64,000 nt of DNA, taken from NCBI RefSeq assembly GCF_020181035.1, contig NZ_JAIQYY010000007.1:298589-362588 (forward strand). Direction: 5' to 3'. A model generated the notes under the pieces. It saw nothing but the letters and a program-made list of their open reading frames with translations, was not told the origin of the DNA and searched no databases. Every line of letters begins with the position of its first letter. The first letter of the stretch is position 1. The translations under genes and the position numbers were made by a program. The DNA is from Streptomyces sp. CoH27 (GTDB taxonomy: Bacteria > Actinomycetota > Actinomycetes > Streptomycetales > Streptomycetaceae). Below are positions 15,832-24,895 of the stretch, in pieces.

Positions 15832-16621
15832 CCGCGCAGATCTCCGGGGTGCCGCGCCAGAAGCGGTACAGCTCCTGGCCGCAGTAGCTGGAGTAGTCGT
15901 CGACGCCGAGGGCGCGCAGGATCGCGTCGACCGCGTCGAAGAACACGTGGTTGACCGACGGCACCCACAGCAGCGCGAACACGAACAGCAGCCCGAACGG
16001 CGCGAACGGCGCCACCTGCCGCTTCACCTGGTACGACAGCCACGGCTCGATGACGCCGTAGCCGTCCAGGCCCGGCACCGGCAGGAAGTTCAGGATCGCC
16101 GCCGTCACCTGGAGCAGACCCAGGAACGCCAGCGCGAACCGGAAGTCCGCGGGCACCCCGTCCAGCGCGTGCAGGCAGAACGGGGCGGTGCACACGGCCG
16201 CGAACAGCACGTTCGTCAGCGGGCCCGCCGCCGAGATCAGGCTGTGCCTCCAGCGGCCCCGGATCCGGTCGCGCTCGATGAACACCGCGCCGCCGGGCAG
16301 GCCGATCCCGCCCATGATCAGGAAGAGCACCGGGAGCAGGATGCTCAGCTGCGCGTGCGTGTACTTCAGCGGGTTCAGCGTGAGATAGCCCTTGGCGCCC
16401 ACCGTGATGTCCCCGCCGTGCAGGGCCGTGCGCGCGTGCGCGTACTCGTGCAGACACAGTGAGACGACCCAGGCCGCCGTCACGAACAGGAAGATCGCCA
16501 CGCCCCGCTGCGTCGCGAACCCGGTCCAGGTGGCCCATCCGGTCACCGCCGTCACGGCCAGGATCCCGAGGAACACGGGACTGACGGCGTGGTCGCCGCG
16601 GCGGGTGGTGGCGGTGGTCAT
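15821..16621 (-). CDS. Site-2 protease family (M50) membrane metalloprotease
   Basis: This 266-residue protein has about six membrane helices and is related to SpoIVFB/RseP-type intramembrane zinc proteases. The zinc motif HEYAH is at 58-62 and the second motif NFLPVPGLDGYG supplies the third ligand, so it should be active. Such enzymes cleave membrane-tethered regulators, but no anti-sigma partner is adjacent. AGGAG before ATG 16621 (MTTATTRRGD) sets the start. Its 3' end overlaps the convergent small membrane gene. Confidence 0.88.
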   Translation of the reverse strand: MTTATTRRGDHAVSPVFLGILAVTAVTGWATWTGFATQRGVAIFLFVTAAWVVSLCLHEYAHARTALHGGDITVGAKGYLTLNPLKYTHAQLSILLPVLFLIMGGIGLPGGAVFIERDRIRGRWRHSLISAAGPLTNVLFAAVCTAPFCLHALDGVPADFRFALAFLGLLQVTAAILNFLPVPGLDGYGVIEPWLSYQVKRQVAPFAPFGLLFVFALLWVPSVNHVFFDAVDAILRALGVDDYSSYCGQELYRFWRGTPEICAVSP

Positions 16622-16751
16622 GGGCAGGGCTCCTGCTGGTGTCTCGGGTGGGCCGGGGTCGACCGTACCGGTGATGTGAGGGGAACGTCCCGCGGACGGC
16701 CAGAGGTTCCGTCCGAAACCCAGGAGCGGCGCCCGGCCGTCCCCGGGGACA

Positions 16752-19700
16752 ATGGACCCCGTGCGCTTTTCGCTTCTCGGCTCCACCCAGGCACTCCGCT
16801 CCGACGGTACGCCCGTCCCGGTCGGCGGGGCGCGGTTGCGTGCCCTGCTGAGTGTGCTGGCGCTCCGGGCCGGGCGGGCCGTGCCCGTGGGCGTGCTCGT
16901 GGACGAGGTGTGGGGTGCCGACCCGCCCGCCGACGCCGCCGGGGCGCTCCAGGCGCTGGTCGGCCGGCTGCGCCGTACCCTCGGCGCGGACGCCGTCGCC
17001 TCCACCGACGGCGGCTACCGGCTCACCGCCACGCCCGACGACGTCGACCTCACCCGGTTCGACCGGCTGACCGGCGAGGGCCTCGCGGCCCTCGCCGACG
17101 GCGACCCGGCCAAGGCCGCCGCCGTCCTGGACGACGCGCTCGCCCTGTGGCACGGCCCCGCCCTCGCCGACCTGCCCGATCACTCCGCCGAGGCGGCCCG
17201 CTGGGAGACCCGCCGGCTGGACGCGCTGCGCGCCCGGCACACGGCAGCCCTCGCCCTCGGCCACGCCGAGCAGGCGCTGCCCGAGCTGACCGCGCTGTGC
17301 GACGAGCACCCGCTGGACGAACCGCTCCAGGCACTGCGGCTGCGCGCCCTGCGCGACACCGGCCGCCCCGCCCAGGCGCTCGCCGCCCACGAGGACGTAC
17401 GACGCCTCCTCGCGGACCGGCTCGGCACCGACCCCGGACCCGAACTGCGCGCCCTGCACGCCGAGTTGCTGACCACCGAAGCCCCGGAGCCCCGGAAACC
17501 GGAGCCCCGGCCCGCCGTGGGCAACCTGCCCGCCCGGCTCACCTCCTTCGTGGGCCGGGAAGCCGACATCGAGGCCATCGGCGCCGATCTCGCGCGGGCC
17601 CGGCTGGTCACCCTGCTCGGGCCGGGCGGCGCCGGCAAGACCCGGCTGTCCCTGGAGGCCGCCGAGGCGGTACGGCACACCGTCCGGGACGGGGTGTGGC
17701 TGGCCGAGCTGGCCCCCGTGGACGACCCCGAGGCCGTACCGCAGGCCGTCGTCACCGCCATCGGCGCCCGCGAGACCGTGCTGCACGGCGCCGGCGTCGA
17801 AGGCATGCGCGCGGTCGCCGACCGGCACGACGAACCCCTGGAGCGGCTCCTGGAGCACTGCGCCCGGCGCCGGATGCTGATCATCCTCGACAACTGCGAG
17901 CACGTCGTGGAGGCCGCGGCCGAACTGGTGGACCGGTTGCTGTCCCGCTGCCCGGGGCTGGTCGTCCTCGCCACCAGCCGTGAACCCCTCGGTGTGCCGG
18001 GTGAGCTGCTGCGGCCGGTGGAGCCGCTGCCGGAGCCGGTCGCGCTGCGGCTGCTGGCCGAGCGGGGCGCGGCGGCCCGGCCCGGGTTCCGTACCGAGGA
18101 CGATCCGGAAGGCTGCGCCGAGATCTGCCGGCGGCTCGACGGGCTGCCCCTCGCGATCGAGCTGGCCGCGGCCCGGCTGCGCATGCTCACCCCCGGGCAG
18201 ATAGCGGCCCGGCTGGACGACCGCTTCCGGCTGCTCACCTCCGGCAGCCGTACCGTCCTGCCCCGCCAGCAGACCCTGCGGGCCGTCGTGGACTGGTCCT
18301 GGGATCTGCTGGACTCGGACGAACGAGATGTCCTCGCCCGGCTGTCGGTGTTCGCGGGCGGCTGCGACCTGGCCGCCGCCGAGGCCGTCTGCGGCCCGTT
18401 CGCCCTCGACGCGCTCGGCTCGCTGGTCGACAAGTCCCTTGTCGTGGCCGTCCCTTCGAGCGACGGGGAGATGCGCTACCGGCTGCTGGAGACCGTCGCC
18501 GAGTACGCCGCCGAACGGCTCGCCGAGACCGGGCGCCGTGGCGAGGCCGAGCGCGCTCACCTGACGTACTACCGCGAACTCGCCCGCGCCACCGACCCGT
18601 TGCTACGCGGCCCCGAACAGCGCACCGCCATCGACCGGTTCCAGCTGGAGTACGAGAACCTGCGCACCGCCCTGCGGCACGCCGTGACCCTCGGCGACGA
18701 GCAGGAGGCGCTGTGCCTGGTGCTGTCCCTGCTGTGGTTCTGGCAGATGCGCGACCAACGCATCGAGACCCGCAACTGGTGCCGGGAGGTCATGGCGCTC
18801 GGCCCCGACCCGTTCGCCGAGCCCGTCCGCCCGGCCCGCCCGGTGTGGCAGCGCTGCCAGGACGCCCCGCCCCCGTACACCGGCGAGGTCCTCGCCGAGG
18901 CCCGGCGCGGTGTCCATCTGGCCCATCTCGCCTGCATGGAGACCGAGTTGGAGGCCTGGCAGACGCCCGAGGCGCAGGCCAAGCTGCGGGTCGTCACCGA
19001 GGTGTACGAGCCCGGCCTGCCGCAGACCTGCCGGACCCCGGGCATACTGTGGTTCTTCGCCGAGATAATGACCGCCGGCATGGACCGGCTGCGCACGATC
19101 AGCGACGCCACCGTGGAGACCTGCCGGAACACCCCCGGCTTCGAGTGGGAGCTGGCCTGCGCTCTCCAGTTGCGCGCCGGTCTGCTCGCCAACCGCACGG
19201 CCTGGGCGGGCGACGCCTCCCGCGACGCCGACGAGGCGCTGGAGATCTACCGCCGCCTCGGTGACGCGTGGGGCACCGCCGAGGCGCTGTCCGCGCGCGG
19301 CGAGGCCCATGAGCGCAAGGGCGCCTACGCGGCCGCCGCCGCCGACTACCAGGCCGCCATCGAGCACGCCGAACGCCTCGGCGCCCGCGCCCAGATGGCC
19401 ATCCTGCGTGCCCGGTTCGGCAGCGTGCTCATGGAGCGGGGCGAGCTGGAGCGCGGCGAGCAGATGCTCCGCGACGTCATCGCCAGTCAGGACGGCGCCC
19501 TCAACGAGGCGATGCCCGCCGCCCGGCTCTTCCTCGCCTGCTGGCTCGGCGTGTACGGCCGTACCGATGAGGCGCGCGAGCAACTCCGGCTGCTGCGCGA
19601 GGAGTTCACGATCGCGCACTTTGTGGTCTTCGACACGATGATCCTCGTCCAGGAGGCCTGGCTGGACGCCCTCGACCGGCTGTCGGAGCAGGCCCTGGAC

Positions 19701-20015
19701 CGGATCCGGGAGGCGCTGCGGCTGTCCCAGGACCCGCTGTCCGAGGCCATCAGCCCGCACCTGCCCTCCGTCTGCCTCGCCGTCGCCGCGATGGCCCTGG
19801 CCGAGCGCGGCGAGGCGGGTGCCGCGGCCGGGGCCCGCTGTATGGGCGCCGCCGACGCCCTGATGCCGCCCGGTCACATCCGCTCCGGCATGGAGCGACG
19901 GGCGTACGACCTGACCGAGGCCCGGATCCGCGAGCGGCTCGACGCGGCCGGGTACGCGGCCGCGTACGCCGAGGGCGGTGGCCTCTCCCTCGCGGAGGTC
20001 ACCGCCCTGCTGTGA
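16752..20015 (+). CDS. AfsR/SARP-type regulator: winged helix, BTAD, NB-ARC and TPR
   Basis: This 1087-residue multidomain activator resembles large SARPs such as AfsR. In order: an OmpR-like winged helix (about 1-95), bacterial transcriptional activation domain (about 100-240), linker, an NB-ARC/STAND ATPase with Walker A GPGGAGKT (290-297) and Walker B-like MLIILDNCEH (about 376-385), then a long TPR-like helical region to the end. ATP binding in such proteins gates DNA binding to direct heptamer repeats. I use ATG 16752; GTG 16761 (MRFSLLGST) is equally plausible and more like other SARPs. It is convergent with an ABC exporter whose promoter carries a SARP-like repeat array, its most obvious candidate target. 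Confidence 0.9.
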   Translation: MDPVRFSLLGSTQALRSDGTPVPVGGARLRALLSVLALRAGRAVPVGVLVDEVWGADPPADAAGALQALVGRLRRTLGADAVASTDGGYRLTATPDDVDLTRFDRLTGEGLAALADGDPAKAAAVLDDALALWHGPALADLPDHSAEAARWETRRLDALRARHTAALALGHAEQALPELTALCDEHPLDEPLQALRLRALRDTGRPAQALAAHEDVRRLLADRLGTDPGPELRALHAELLTTEAPEPRKPEPRPAVGNLPARLTSFVGREADIEAIGADLARARLVTLLGPGGAGKTRLSLEAAEAVRHTVRDGVWLAELAPVDDPEAVPQAVVTAIGARETVLHGAGVEGMRAVADRHDEPLERLLEHCARRRMLIILDNCEHVVEAAAELVDRLLSRCPGLVVLATSREPLGVPGELLRPVEPLPEPVALRLLAERGAAARPGFRTEDDPEGCAEICRRLDGLPLAIELAAARLRMLTPGQIAARLDDRFRLLTSGSRTVLPRQQTLRAVVDWSWDLLDSDERDVLARLSVFAGGCDLAAAEAVCGPFALDALGSLVDKSLVVAVPSSDGEMRYRLLETVAEYAAERLAETGRRGEAERAHLTYYRELARATDPLLRGPEQRTAIDRFQLEYENLRTALRHAVTLGDEQEALCLVLSLLWFWQMRDQRIETRNWCREVMALGPDPFAEPVRPARPVWQRCQDAPPPYTGEVLAEARRGVHLAHLACMETELEAWQTPEAQAKLRVVTEVYEPGLPQTCRTPGILWFFAEIMTAGMDRLRTISDATVETCRNTPGFEWELACALQLRAGLLANRTAWAGDASRDADEALEIYRRLGDAWGTAEALSARGEAHERKGAYAAAAADYQAAIEHAERLGARAQMAILRARFGSVLMERGELERGEQMLRDVIASQDGALNEAMPAARLFLACWLGVYGRTDEAREQLRLLREEFTIAHFVVFDTMILVQEAWLDALDRLSEQALDRIREALRLSQDPLSEAISPHLPSVCLAVAAMALAERGEAGAAAGARCMGAADALMPPGHIRSGMERRAYDLTEARIRERLDAAGYAAAYAEGGGLSLAEVTALL

Positions 20016-20040
20016 CGTGCGTGCCGGGGCGTGAACGTCA
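20013..20040. terminator. Weak hairpin between convergent SARP and ABC genes
   Basis: TGACGT (20013-20018) and ACGTCA (20035-20040) form a short inverted repeat that overlaps both stop codons in a 22-bp gap. Termination strength is uncertain. Confidence 0.35.
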
Positions 20041-20862
20041 GCTCTTCGTACGGAACTTGTGGATGGCGATCGGTCCCATGACCGCCGTGATCGCCACCGA
20101 CCAGCCCACGGTCACCCACAGATCGTGGGCCACCGGGCCGCCGATCATCAGCCCGCGGGCCGCGTCCGCGAGCGTGGACAGCGGGTTGTAGTCGGTGAAG
20201 TGCCGCAGCCAGCCGGGCATCGAGTTCGTCGGCGCGAAGATCGAGGAGCCGAACTGCAACGGGAACAGCACGAGGAAGCCCACGCCCTGCACCGACTGCG
20301 CGTTCTTCAGCATCACACCGAGGGTGAGGAACACCCACATGATCGAGGAGGCGAACAGCGCGGACAGGCCCACGGTCGCGAACAGTCCGGCCCAGTGGTG
20401 GATGTGGAAGCCCACCAGGGCGGCGACGACCATCAGGATGACCGTGGCGAACAGCATCCGCCCCAGCTCCACGGCGATCTTCGCGAACAGCACCGAGCCG
20501 CGTCCGATCGGCAGGGTGCGGAACCGGTCCATCACGCCGCTGTTGAAGTCCTGGCTGAACCCGGTGCCGACCCCCTGGGACAGGGTCATGCTCATCATCG
20601 CCAGCATGCCGGGGATGACGTACTGCACGTACTGGTCCTGGCCGCCGCCCAGCGCCTGGCCGATCGAGCCGCCGAAGACGTACACGAACAGCAGCGTGAA
20701 GACGATCGGCATGAACAGCGCGTCGAACATCGACTCCGGGTCCTGGCGGATCCAGAGCAGATTGCGGCGGATGAGCGCGCCGGTGTGCCGCAGATGCCCG
20801 CGCAGCGGGATCCGCACGTCGGCGTCGGTGGTGACGGGGATCGTCATGGTCGTGGCACTCAT
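20038..20862 (-). CDS. ABC-2 type drug exporter permease (DrrB-like)
   Basis: This is a 274-residue permease with six predicted membrane helices, the partner of the ATPase encoded just upstream. The segment RRNLLWIRQDPESMFDALFMPIVFTLLFVYVFGGSI (in part) is typical of DrrB/ABC-2 permeases of drug and polyketide exporters. Its ATG at 20862 overlaps the ATPase stop (ATGA), so the two are translated together. It probably exports an amphipathic compound or a self-made metabolite. It is convergent with the SARP gene. Confidence 0.9.
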   Translation of the reverse strand: MSATTMTIPVTTDADVRIPLRGHLRHTGALIRRNLLWIRQDPESMFDALFMPIVFTLLFVYVFGGSIGQALGGGQDQYVQYVIPGMLAMMSMTLSQGVGTGFSQDFNSGVMDRFRTLPIGRGSVLFAKIAVELGRMLFATVILMVVAALVGFHIHHWAGLFATVGLSALFASSIMWVFLTLGVMLKNAQSVQGVGFLVLFPLQFGSSIFAPTNSMPGWLRHFTDYNPLSTLADAARGLMIGGPVAHDLWVTVGWSVAITAVMGPIAIHKFRTKS

Positions 20863-21884
20863 ACGGCGACCTCCTCGCGGGCGTCGGCGGGCGTGGTCTG
20901 CTGCGGGGTGCCGGCACGGTGGCCGGTGAGGGACAGGAACACCTCGTCCAGGCTGGGCAGTTCGGTGGTGATGGAGGAGATCGTGATGCCGCGCGCGGTG
21001 ACCGCGCCGACCACGGCGGTCAGCTGCTCGTCGCTGAGGACCGGCACCAGCAGCGAGCTGGTCTCGGGGTCCACGGTGGTGGTGGCGAGCCCGGTGATAC
21101 CGAGCTCGTCCAGCATGGCGGCGAGCGGCCGCAGCTCGGCCGGGTCGAGGGGCCGCACGCGCAGCGTACGACCGCCGACCTTGGCCTTCAGCTCCTCGAT
21201 CCCGCCGCCCGCGATGACCTTGCCCCGGTCCACCACGGTCAGCTCGGAGGCCAGCTGTTCGGCCTCCTCCATGTACTGGGTGGTGAGCAGCACGGTGACG
21301 CCGTCGCCGACCATGGCCTTGACCTCGTCCCACACCTCGTTGCGGGTGCGGGGGTCCAGCCCGGTGGTCGGCTCGTCGAGGTAGAGGACGGCCGGCCGGC
21401 CGATCATGGACGCGGCGAGGTCCAGCCGCCGTCGCATACCGCCGGAGTACGTGCTCGCCGGCCGCTTGGCCGCCTCGGTGAGGGAGAACCGCTCCAGCAG
21501 CTCGTCGGCCCGTGCGCGGGCGTCCTTGCGGGGGAGGTCGAGCAGCCGCCCGATCATGTACAGGTTCTCCCAGCCGGGCAGCTTCTCGTCGACGGAGGCG
21601 TACTGCCCGGTGAGCCCTATGACCCGGCGCAGCTGCCGGGGCTGCCGTACGACGTCGTAGCCGGCCACGGTGGCCCGGCCGGCGTCGGGGGTGATCAGGG
21701 TGGACAGGATCCGTACGAGGGTGGTCTTGCCGGCGCCGTTCGGCCCGAGCACGCCCATCACGGTGCCCTCGCGCACATCCAGGTCGACACCGTCCAGCGC
21801 CTTGGTCTCGCCGTAGTGCTTGACCAGCCCCCGCACCGTCACTGCACGGCTCTCGCCGACGGGGTTGTCATCGATTCGTGTCAT
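20859..21884 (-). CDS. ABC transporter ATPase, DrrA-like
   Basis: This is a 341-residue ATP-binding subunit of a drug-type ABC exporter. Walker A is GPNGAGKTT, the signature STYSGGMRRRLDLA is of the DrrA form, Walker B is VLYLDEPTTGLD, and the extended C-terminal region after residue 235 is the DrrA-type domain. It works with the overlapping permease gene. The ATG at 21884 (MTRIDDNPVG) has no ribosome site; an imperfect -10 (CACCGT) lies 7 nt upstream, so the message may be leaderless. A seven-unit repeat array precedes it. Confidence 0.92.
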   Translation of the reverse strand: MTRIDDNPVGESRAVTVRGLVKHYGETKALDGVDLDVREGTVMGVLGPNGAGKTTLVRILSTLITPDAGRATVAGYDVVRQPRQLRRVIGLTGQYASVDEKLPGWENLYMIGRLLDLPRKDARARADELLERFSLTEAAKRPASTYSGGMRRRLDLAASMIGRPAVLYLDEPTTGLDPRTRNEVWDEVKAMVGDGVTVLLTTQYMEEAEQLASELTVVDRGKVIAGGGIEELKAKVGGRTLRVRPLDPAELRPLAAMLDELGITGLATTTVDPETSSLLVPVLSDEQLTAVVGAVTARGITISSITTELPSLDEVFLSLTGHRAGTPQQTTPADAREEVAV

Positions 21885-21891
21885 GACGGAG

Positions 21892-21977
21892 ACGGTGCCA
21901 GCGTCTGCCGACAAACCACCGACATCCCACCGACAGCCACCGACAATCCACCGACAAGCTGCCGACGACCACCGACA
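21892..21977 (-). promoter_or_regulatory. Helically phased CCGACA repeat array at the ABC exporter promoter
   Basis: On the plus strand CCGACA or CCGACG begins at 21908, 21919, 21930, 21940, 21951, 21962 and 21972, intervals of 11, 11, 10, 11, 11 and 10 bp. Five of the seven are preceded by CCA or CA (CCACCGACA). In transcript orientation this is a run of GTCGGTG-like heptamers, the last (GTCGGCA) ending 8 nt before a -10-like CACCGT (21897-21892), itself 7 nt before the ATG. SARP operators are heptamer direct repeats at 11-bp spacing placed about 8 bp from the -10. Confidence 0.65.
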
Positions 21978-22039
21978 GACCTCTGACGGCACCCTCTCTG
22001 CCGACCGAGTCGGGTGGCGGGTGGGCATAGGCCGGGGGT

Positions 22040-22058
22040 CTGGGGGCGGAGCCCCCAG
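22040..22058. repeat. CTGGGGGC-GGA-GCCCCCAG hairpin
   Basis: A perfect 8-bp palindromic stem with a GGA loop, a short element common in Streptomyces intergenic regions, next to the panB terminator. Confidence 0.6.
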
Positions 22059-22080
22059 GATGACCAGCCCACCACAAGGG

Positions 22081-22118
22081 GGCAGCCCCGCTGACGGGGG
22101 AAGATCAGCGGGGCTGCC
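22081..22118 (-). terminator. Terminator of panB
   Basis: GGCAGCCCCGCTGA (22081-22094) pairs perfectly over 14 bp with TCAGCGGGGCTGCC (22105-22118), loop 10 nt, starting about 33 nt after the panB stop. Confidence 0.8.
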
Positions 22119-22150
22119 GGGGTGTTTCCGCAGTGGCTCAGTGGCAACGC

Positions 22151-23017
22151 CTAGTGGACGGAGTGCTCCTCCAGCGGGAACGTTCCGCCGACGACGTCCT
22201 CCGCGAACTCCTTCACCGCGCTCGACATGACCTCACGCAGATCGGCGTACTTCTTGACGAACTTCGGGACCCGCCCGGAGGTCAGCCCCAGCATGTCCGT
22301 CCAGACCAGGACCTGCGCGTCCGTCTCGGGCCCGGCGCCGATACCGACCGTCGGGATGTGCAGCACCCGCGTCACCTCGGCCGCCAGCTCCGCCGGAACC
22401 AGCTCCAGCACGACGGCGAACGCACCCGCGTCCTGCACCGCCTTGGCGTCCCGCAGCAGCTGCTGCGCCGCCTCCTCGCCGCGCCCCTGCACGCGGTAGC
22501 CCATCGCGTTCACGGACTGCGGGGTCAGCCCGATGTGCGCCATCACCGGGATGCCGGACTCCACCAGCAGCCGGATCTGCTCGTGCGAGCGCTCGCCGCC
22601 CTCCAGCTTGACCGCGCCGACCCCGGCCTCCTTCACCAGCCGGGTCGCCGAGCGCAGCGCCTGCACCGGGCCCTCCTGGTACGAGCCGAAGGGGAGGTCG
22701 CCCACGATCAGGGCGCGCTGCGTGCCGCGCACGACGGCGGCGGACAGCATGGTCATCTCGTCCAGCGTGACGGGTACGGTCGTCTCGTACCCGAGGTGGC
22801 AGTTGCCCGCCGAGTCGCCGACCAGGATCACCGGGATCCCGGCCTCGTCGAAGACGGACGCGGTCATCGCGTCGTAGGCGGTGAGCATGGGCCACTTCTC
22901 GCCGCGTTCCTTGGCGAGGGCGATGTCGCGCACAGTGATACGGCGTGTGCCCTTGCCCCCGTACAGCGCCTTGCTGCCGTCGGTGGGCCTCGTCTGGGCA
23001 GCCGAAAGCTGCGTCAT
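22151..23017 (-). CDS. panB: 3-methyl-2-oxobutanoate hydroxymethyltransferase
   Basis: This 288-residue enzyme makes ketopantoate from alpha-ketoisovalerate and methylene-tetrahydrofolate, the first committed step to pantothenate and CoA. Family features in order are YDAMTASVFDEAGI, the metal-binding VGDSAGN, AVKLEGG, MAHIGLTPQSV and the catalytic-base region LELVP, all intact. I start at MTQLSAAQ because GAAGGAG lies 8 nt upstream; a start seven codons earlier would place this ribosome site inside the gene. It is single, with a strong terminator. Confidence 0.95.
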   Translation of the reverse strand: MTQLSAAQTRPTDGSKALYGGKGTRRITVRDIALAKERGEKWPMLTAYDAMTASVFDEAGIPVILVGDSAGNCHLGYETTVPVTLDEMTMLSAAVVRGTQRALIVGDLPFGSYQEGPVQALRSATRLVKEAGVGAVKLEGGERSHEQIRLLVESGIPVMAHIGLTPQSVNAMGYRVQGRGEEAAQQLLRDAKAVQDAGAFAVVLELVPAELAAEVTRVLHIPTVGIGAGPETDAQVLVWTDMLGLTSGRVPKFVKKYADLREVMSSAVKEFAEDVVGGTFPLEEHSVH

Positions 23018-23173
23018 TGCAACGGCTCCTTCAGTCATCTCGTGGCGCCCTTACGGCGTCCCCGGATCGTCTCCATGGTGGCACTTCGTGCCGGGCACGG
23101 CCAGGGGGACCCCCTGTGATCCCGTCGAGAACGGCTTCAGGTCCCGCTACGTAAGGCCTTGGTAAAGAAGATA

Positions 23174-23217
23174 GATACGAGACCGTTCCGTATCGAAATG
23201 CTCGTAGCCTCGAACAC
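23174..23217 (+). promoter_or_regulatory. TetR-type operator and leaderless promoter of the DHA2 exporter
   Basis: A 21-bp imperfect palindrome at 23174-23194 reads GATACG at the left and CGTATC at the right with AC-n-GT at the centre, a common TetR-family operator form. It covers the -35 position of a promoter whose -10 TAGCCT (23205-23210) lies 7 nt before the exporter ATG. The TetR gene downstream of the exporter is the likely repressor. Confidence 0.6.
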
Positions 23218-24804
23218 ATGACAAGTCCCGTCCCTGCCTCCCGGATACCGGAAGCGGTGCACCGGCGCCGGTGGGCGATCCTCGGTGTGCTGATGCTGAG
23301 CCTGCTCATCGTGGTGCTCGACAACTCGATCCTGAACGTCGCGATCAAGACCATCTCCAGCCCGGCGCCCACCGGCCTCGGCGCCAGTCAGGGCCAGATC
23401 GAGTGGGCGATCAACGCCTACACCCTCGTCTTCGCCGGCCTGCTCTTCACCGCCGGCCTCGTCGGCGACCGCCTCGGCCGCAAGAAGGTGCTGATCAGCG
23501 GCATCGCCGTGTTCGGCATCGGCTCCGCCCTGGCCGCCGAGTCCGGCTCCCCGGGCCAGCTGATCGCCTTCCGTGCCCTGATGGCCCTCGGCGCCGCCTT
23601 CGTCATGCCCTCCACCCTCGCCGTGCTGATGAACGTCTTCGAGCGCGAGGAGCAGCCCAAGGCCATCGGCATCTGGGCCGGCGGCGTCGGCCTCGCCATC
23701 GCCGTCGGGCCGATCACCGGCGGCGCCCTGCTCGACCACTTCTGGTGGGGCTCGGTCTTCTTCGTGAACGTGCCGATCGTGATCGTCGCGCTGATCCTGA
23801 TGACCTGGCTGGTGCCCGACTCCCGCGACCCGAAGCCCGGCCGCCTCGATCCGGTCGGCGTGCTCCTGTCCGTCGTCGGTCTCGTCCTGCTGGTCTACGG
23901 CGTCATCAAGGGCGGCGAGCTGGCCGACTTCACGGACACGAAGGTGCTGGCGACCATCGGCGCCGGTCTCGCCGTCCTCGTCGCCTTCGTCGTCTTCGAG
24001 AAGCGCAGCGACCACCCGTCCCTGGACGTCACCTACTTCAAGAACAAGATCTTCTCGGCCGCCATGGGCGCCATCGCGCTCTCGTTCTTCGCGCTCATGG
24101 GCGTCACGTTCTTCGGCGTCTTCTACACCCAGAGCGTGCGCGGCTACTCGCCGCTGGAGTCCGGCGTGCTGCTGCTGCCGCTCGCCGCCGCGCAGCTGAT
24201 CTTCGCGCCGCGCGCCCGGCTGCTCGTCGCGCGGTTCGGCAACCGGGCCACCACCACGGCCGGCATGGTGCTGATCGCCGCGACGCTCGCCGCGTTCGCC
24301 GGCTTCGAGGCCGACACGCCCATCTGGCTGCTGGAGGTCGTGTTCTTCCTCATGGGCACCGGTATGGCGCACATCATGACGCCGACCTCGGTCGTCATCA
24401 TGCAGGCCCTGCCCCGCGAGAAGGCCGGCTCCGCCTCCGCGCTGAGCAACACCTTCCGCCAGGTCGGCGGCGCCCTCGGCATCGCCGTGCTCGGCTCGGT
24501 GCTCGCCGCGTCGTACCGGAGCGGGGTCGAGGACAAGCTCGGCCTGCTGCCGCCCGCCCTGCGCGACAAGGCCGGTGAGTCCATCGAGGCCACCCTCGGC
24601 ATCGCCGGCAAGCTCGGCCCGCGGGGCCAGGCCCTGGTCGCCCCCGCCGACCACGCATTCCTGCACGCCATGCACGTCACCGCCCTGTGCGGTGCGGGCA
24701 TCGCGCTGATCGGCGCCGTGGTGACCGCCCTGTTCCTGCCGGGCCGGCCGACGGCGGGTCAGGAGGACCGGAAGGAGCCGGAGTTGGTCGCGGTCGGAGA
24801 CTGA
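23218..24804 (+). CDS. MFS drug exporter, DHA2 (EmrB/QacA) type, 14 helices
   Basis: This 528-residue drug:H+ antiporter has motif D1 as LDNSILNVA in helix 1, motif [11 protein letters not shown], and the motif C region [22 protein letters not shown] in helix 5; length and helix count fit the 14-helix DHA2 group. It is followed by a TetR gene on the same strand, a usual pair for self-resistance or multidrug efflux. Its promoter has a TetR-like operator, so induction by a drug ligand is expected. Start ATG 23218 is set by the leaderless -10. Confidence 0.93.
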   Translation: MTSPVPASRIPEAVHRRRWAILGVLMLSLLIVVLDNSILNVAIKTISSPAPTGLGASQGQIEWAINAYTLVFAGLLFTAGLVGDRLGRKKVLISGIAVFGIGSALAAESGSPGQLIAFRALMALGAAFVMPSTLAVLMNVFEREEQPKAIGIWAGGVGLAIAVGPITGGALLDHFWWGSVFFVNVPIVIVALILMTWLVPDSRDPKPGRLDPVGVLLSVVGLVLLVYGVIKGGELADFTDTKVLATIGAGLAVLVAFVVFEKRSDHPSLDVTYFKNKIFSAAMGAIALSFFALMGVTFFGVFYTQSVRGYSPLESGVLLLPLAAAQLIFAPRARLLVARFGNRATTTAGMVLIAATLAAFAGFEADTPIWLLEVVFFLMGTGMAHIMTPTSVVIMQALPREKAGSASALSNTFRQVGGALGIAVLGSVLAASYRSGVEDKLGLLPPALRDKAGESIEATLGIAGKLGPRGQALVAPADHAFLHAMHVTALCGAGIALIGAVVTALFLPGRPTAGQEDRKEPELVAVGD

Positions 24805-24849
24805 CCCGGACCAGCGGTCGTCCAGCGGTCGTCGAGGGGGGAAGGAGGG

Positions 24850-24875
24850 GTGCTGCGGCACAATCGCCGCAGCAC
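24850..24875 (+). promoter_or_regulatory. Perfect 10-bp inverted repeat between exporter and TetR genes
   Basis: GTGCTGCGGC (24850-24859) and GCCGCAGCAC (24866-24875) flank ACAATC. It may terminate the exporter transcript or be a regulatory element for the TetR gene; it does not match the 23174 operator. GAGAGGA at 24879-24885 is the ribosome site of the next gene. Confidence 0.4.
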
Positions 24876-24895
24876 AGTGAGAGGACGGAAACGAC

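Noticed and set aside
16752..21884. SARP gene plus drug exporter as part of an antibiotic gene cluster
   Set aside because: No polyketide, peptide or other biosynthetic core genes lie nearby; neighbours are housekeeping genes.
22059..23217. A riboswitch or attenuator in front of panB
   Set aside because: I saw only a promoter-sized gap upstream and an ordinary terminator downstream.
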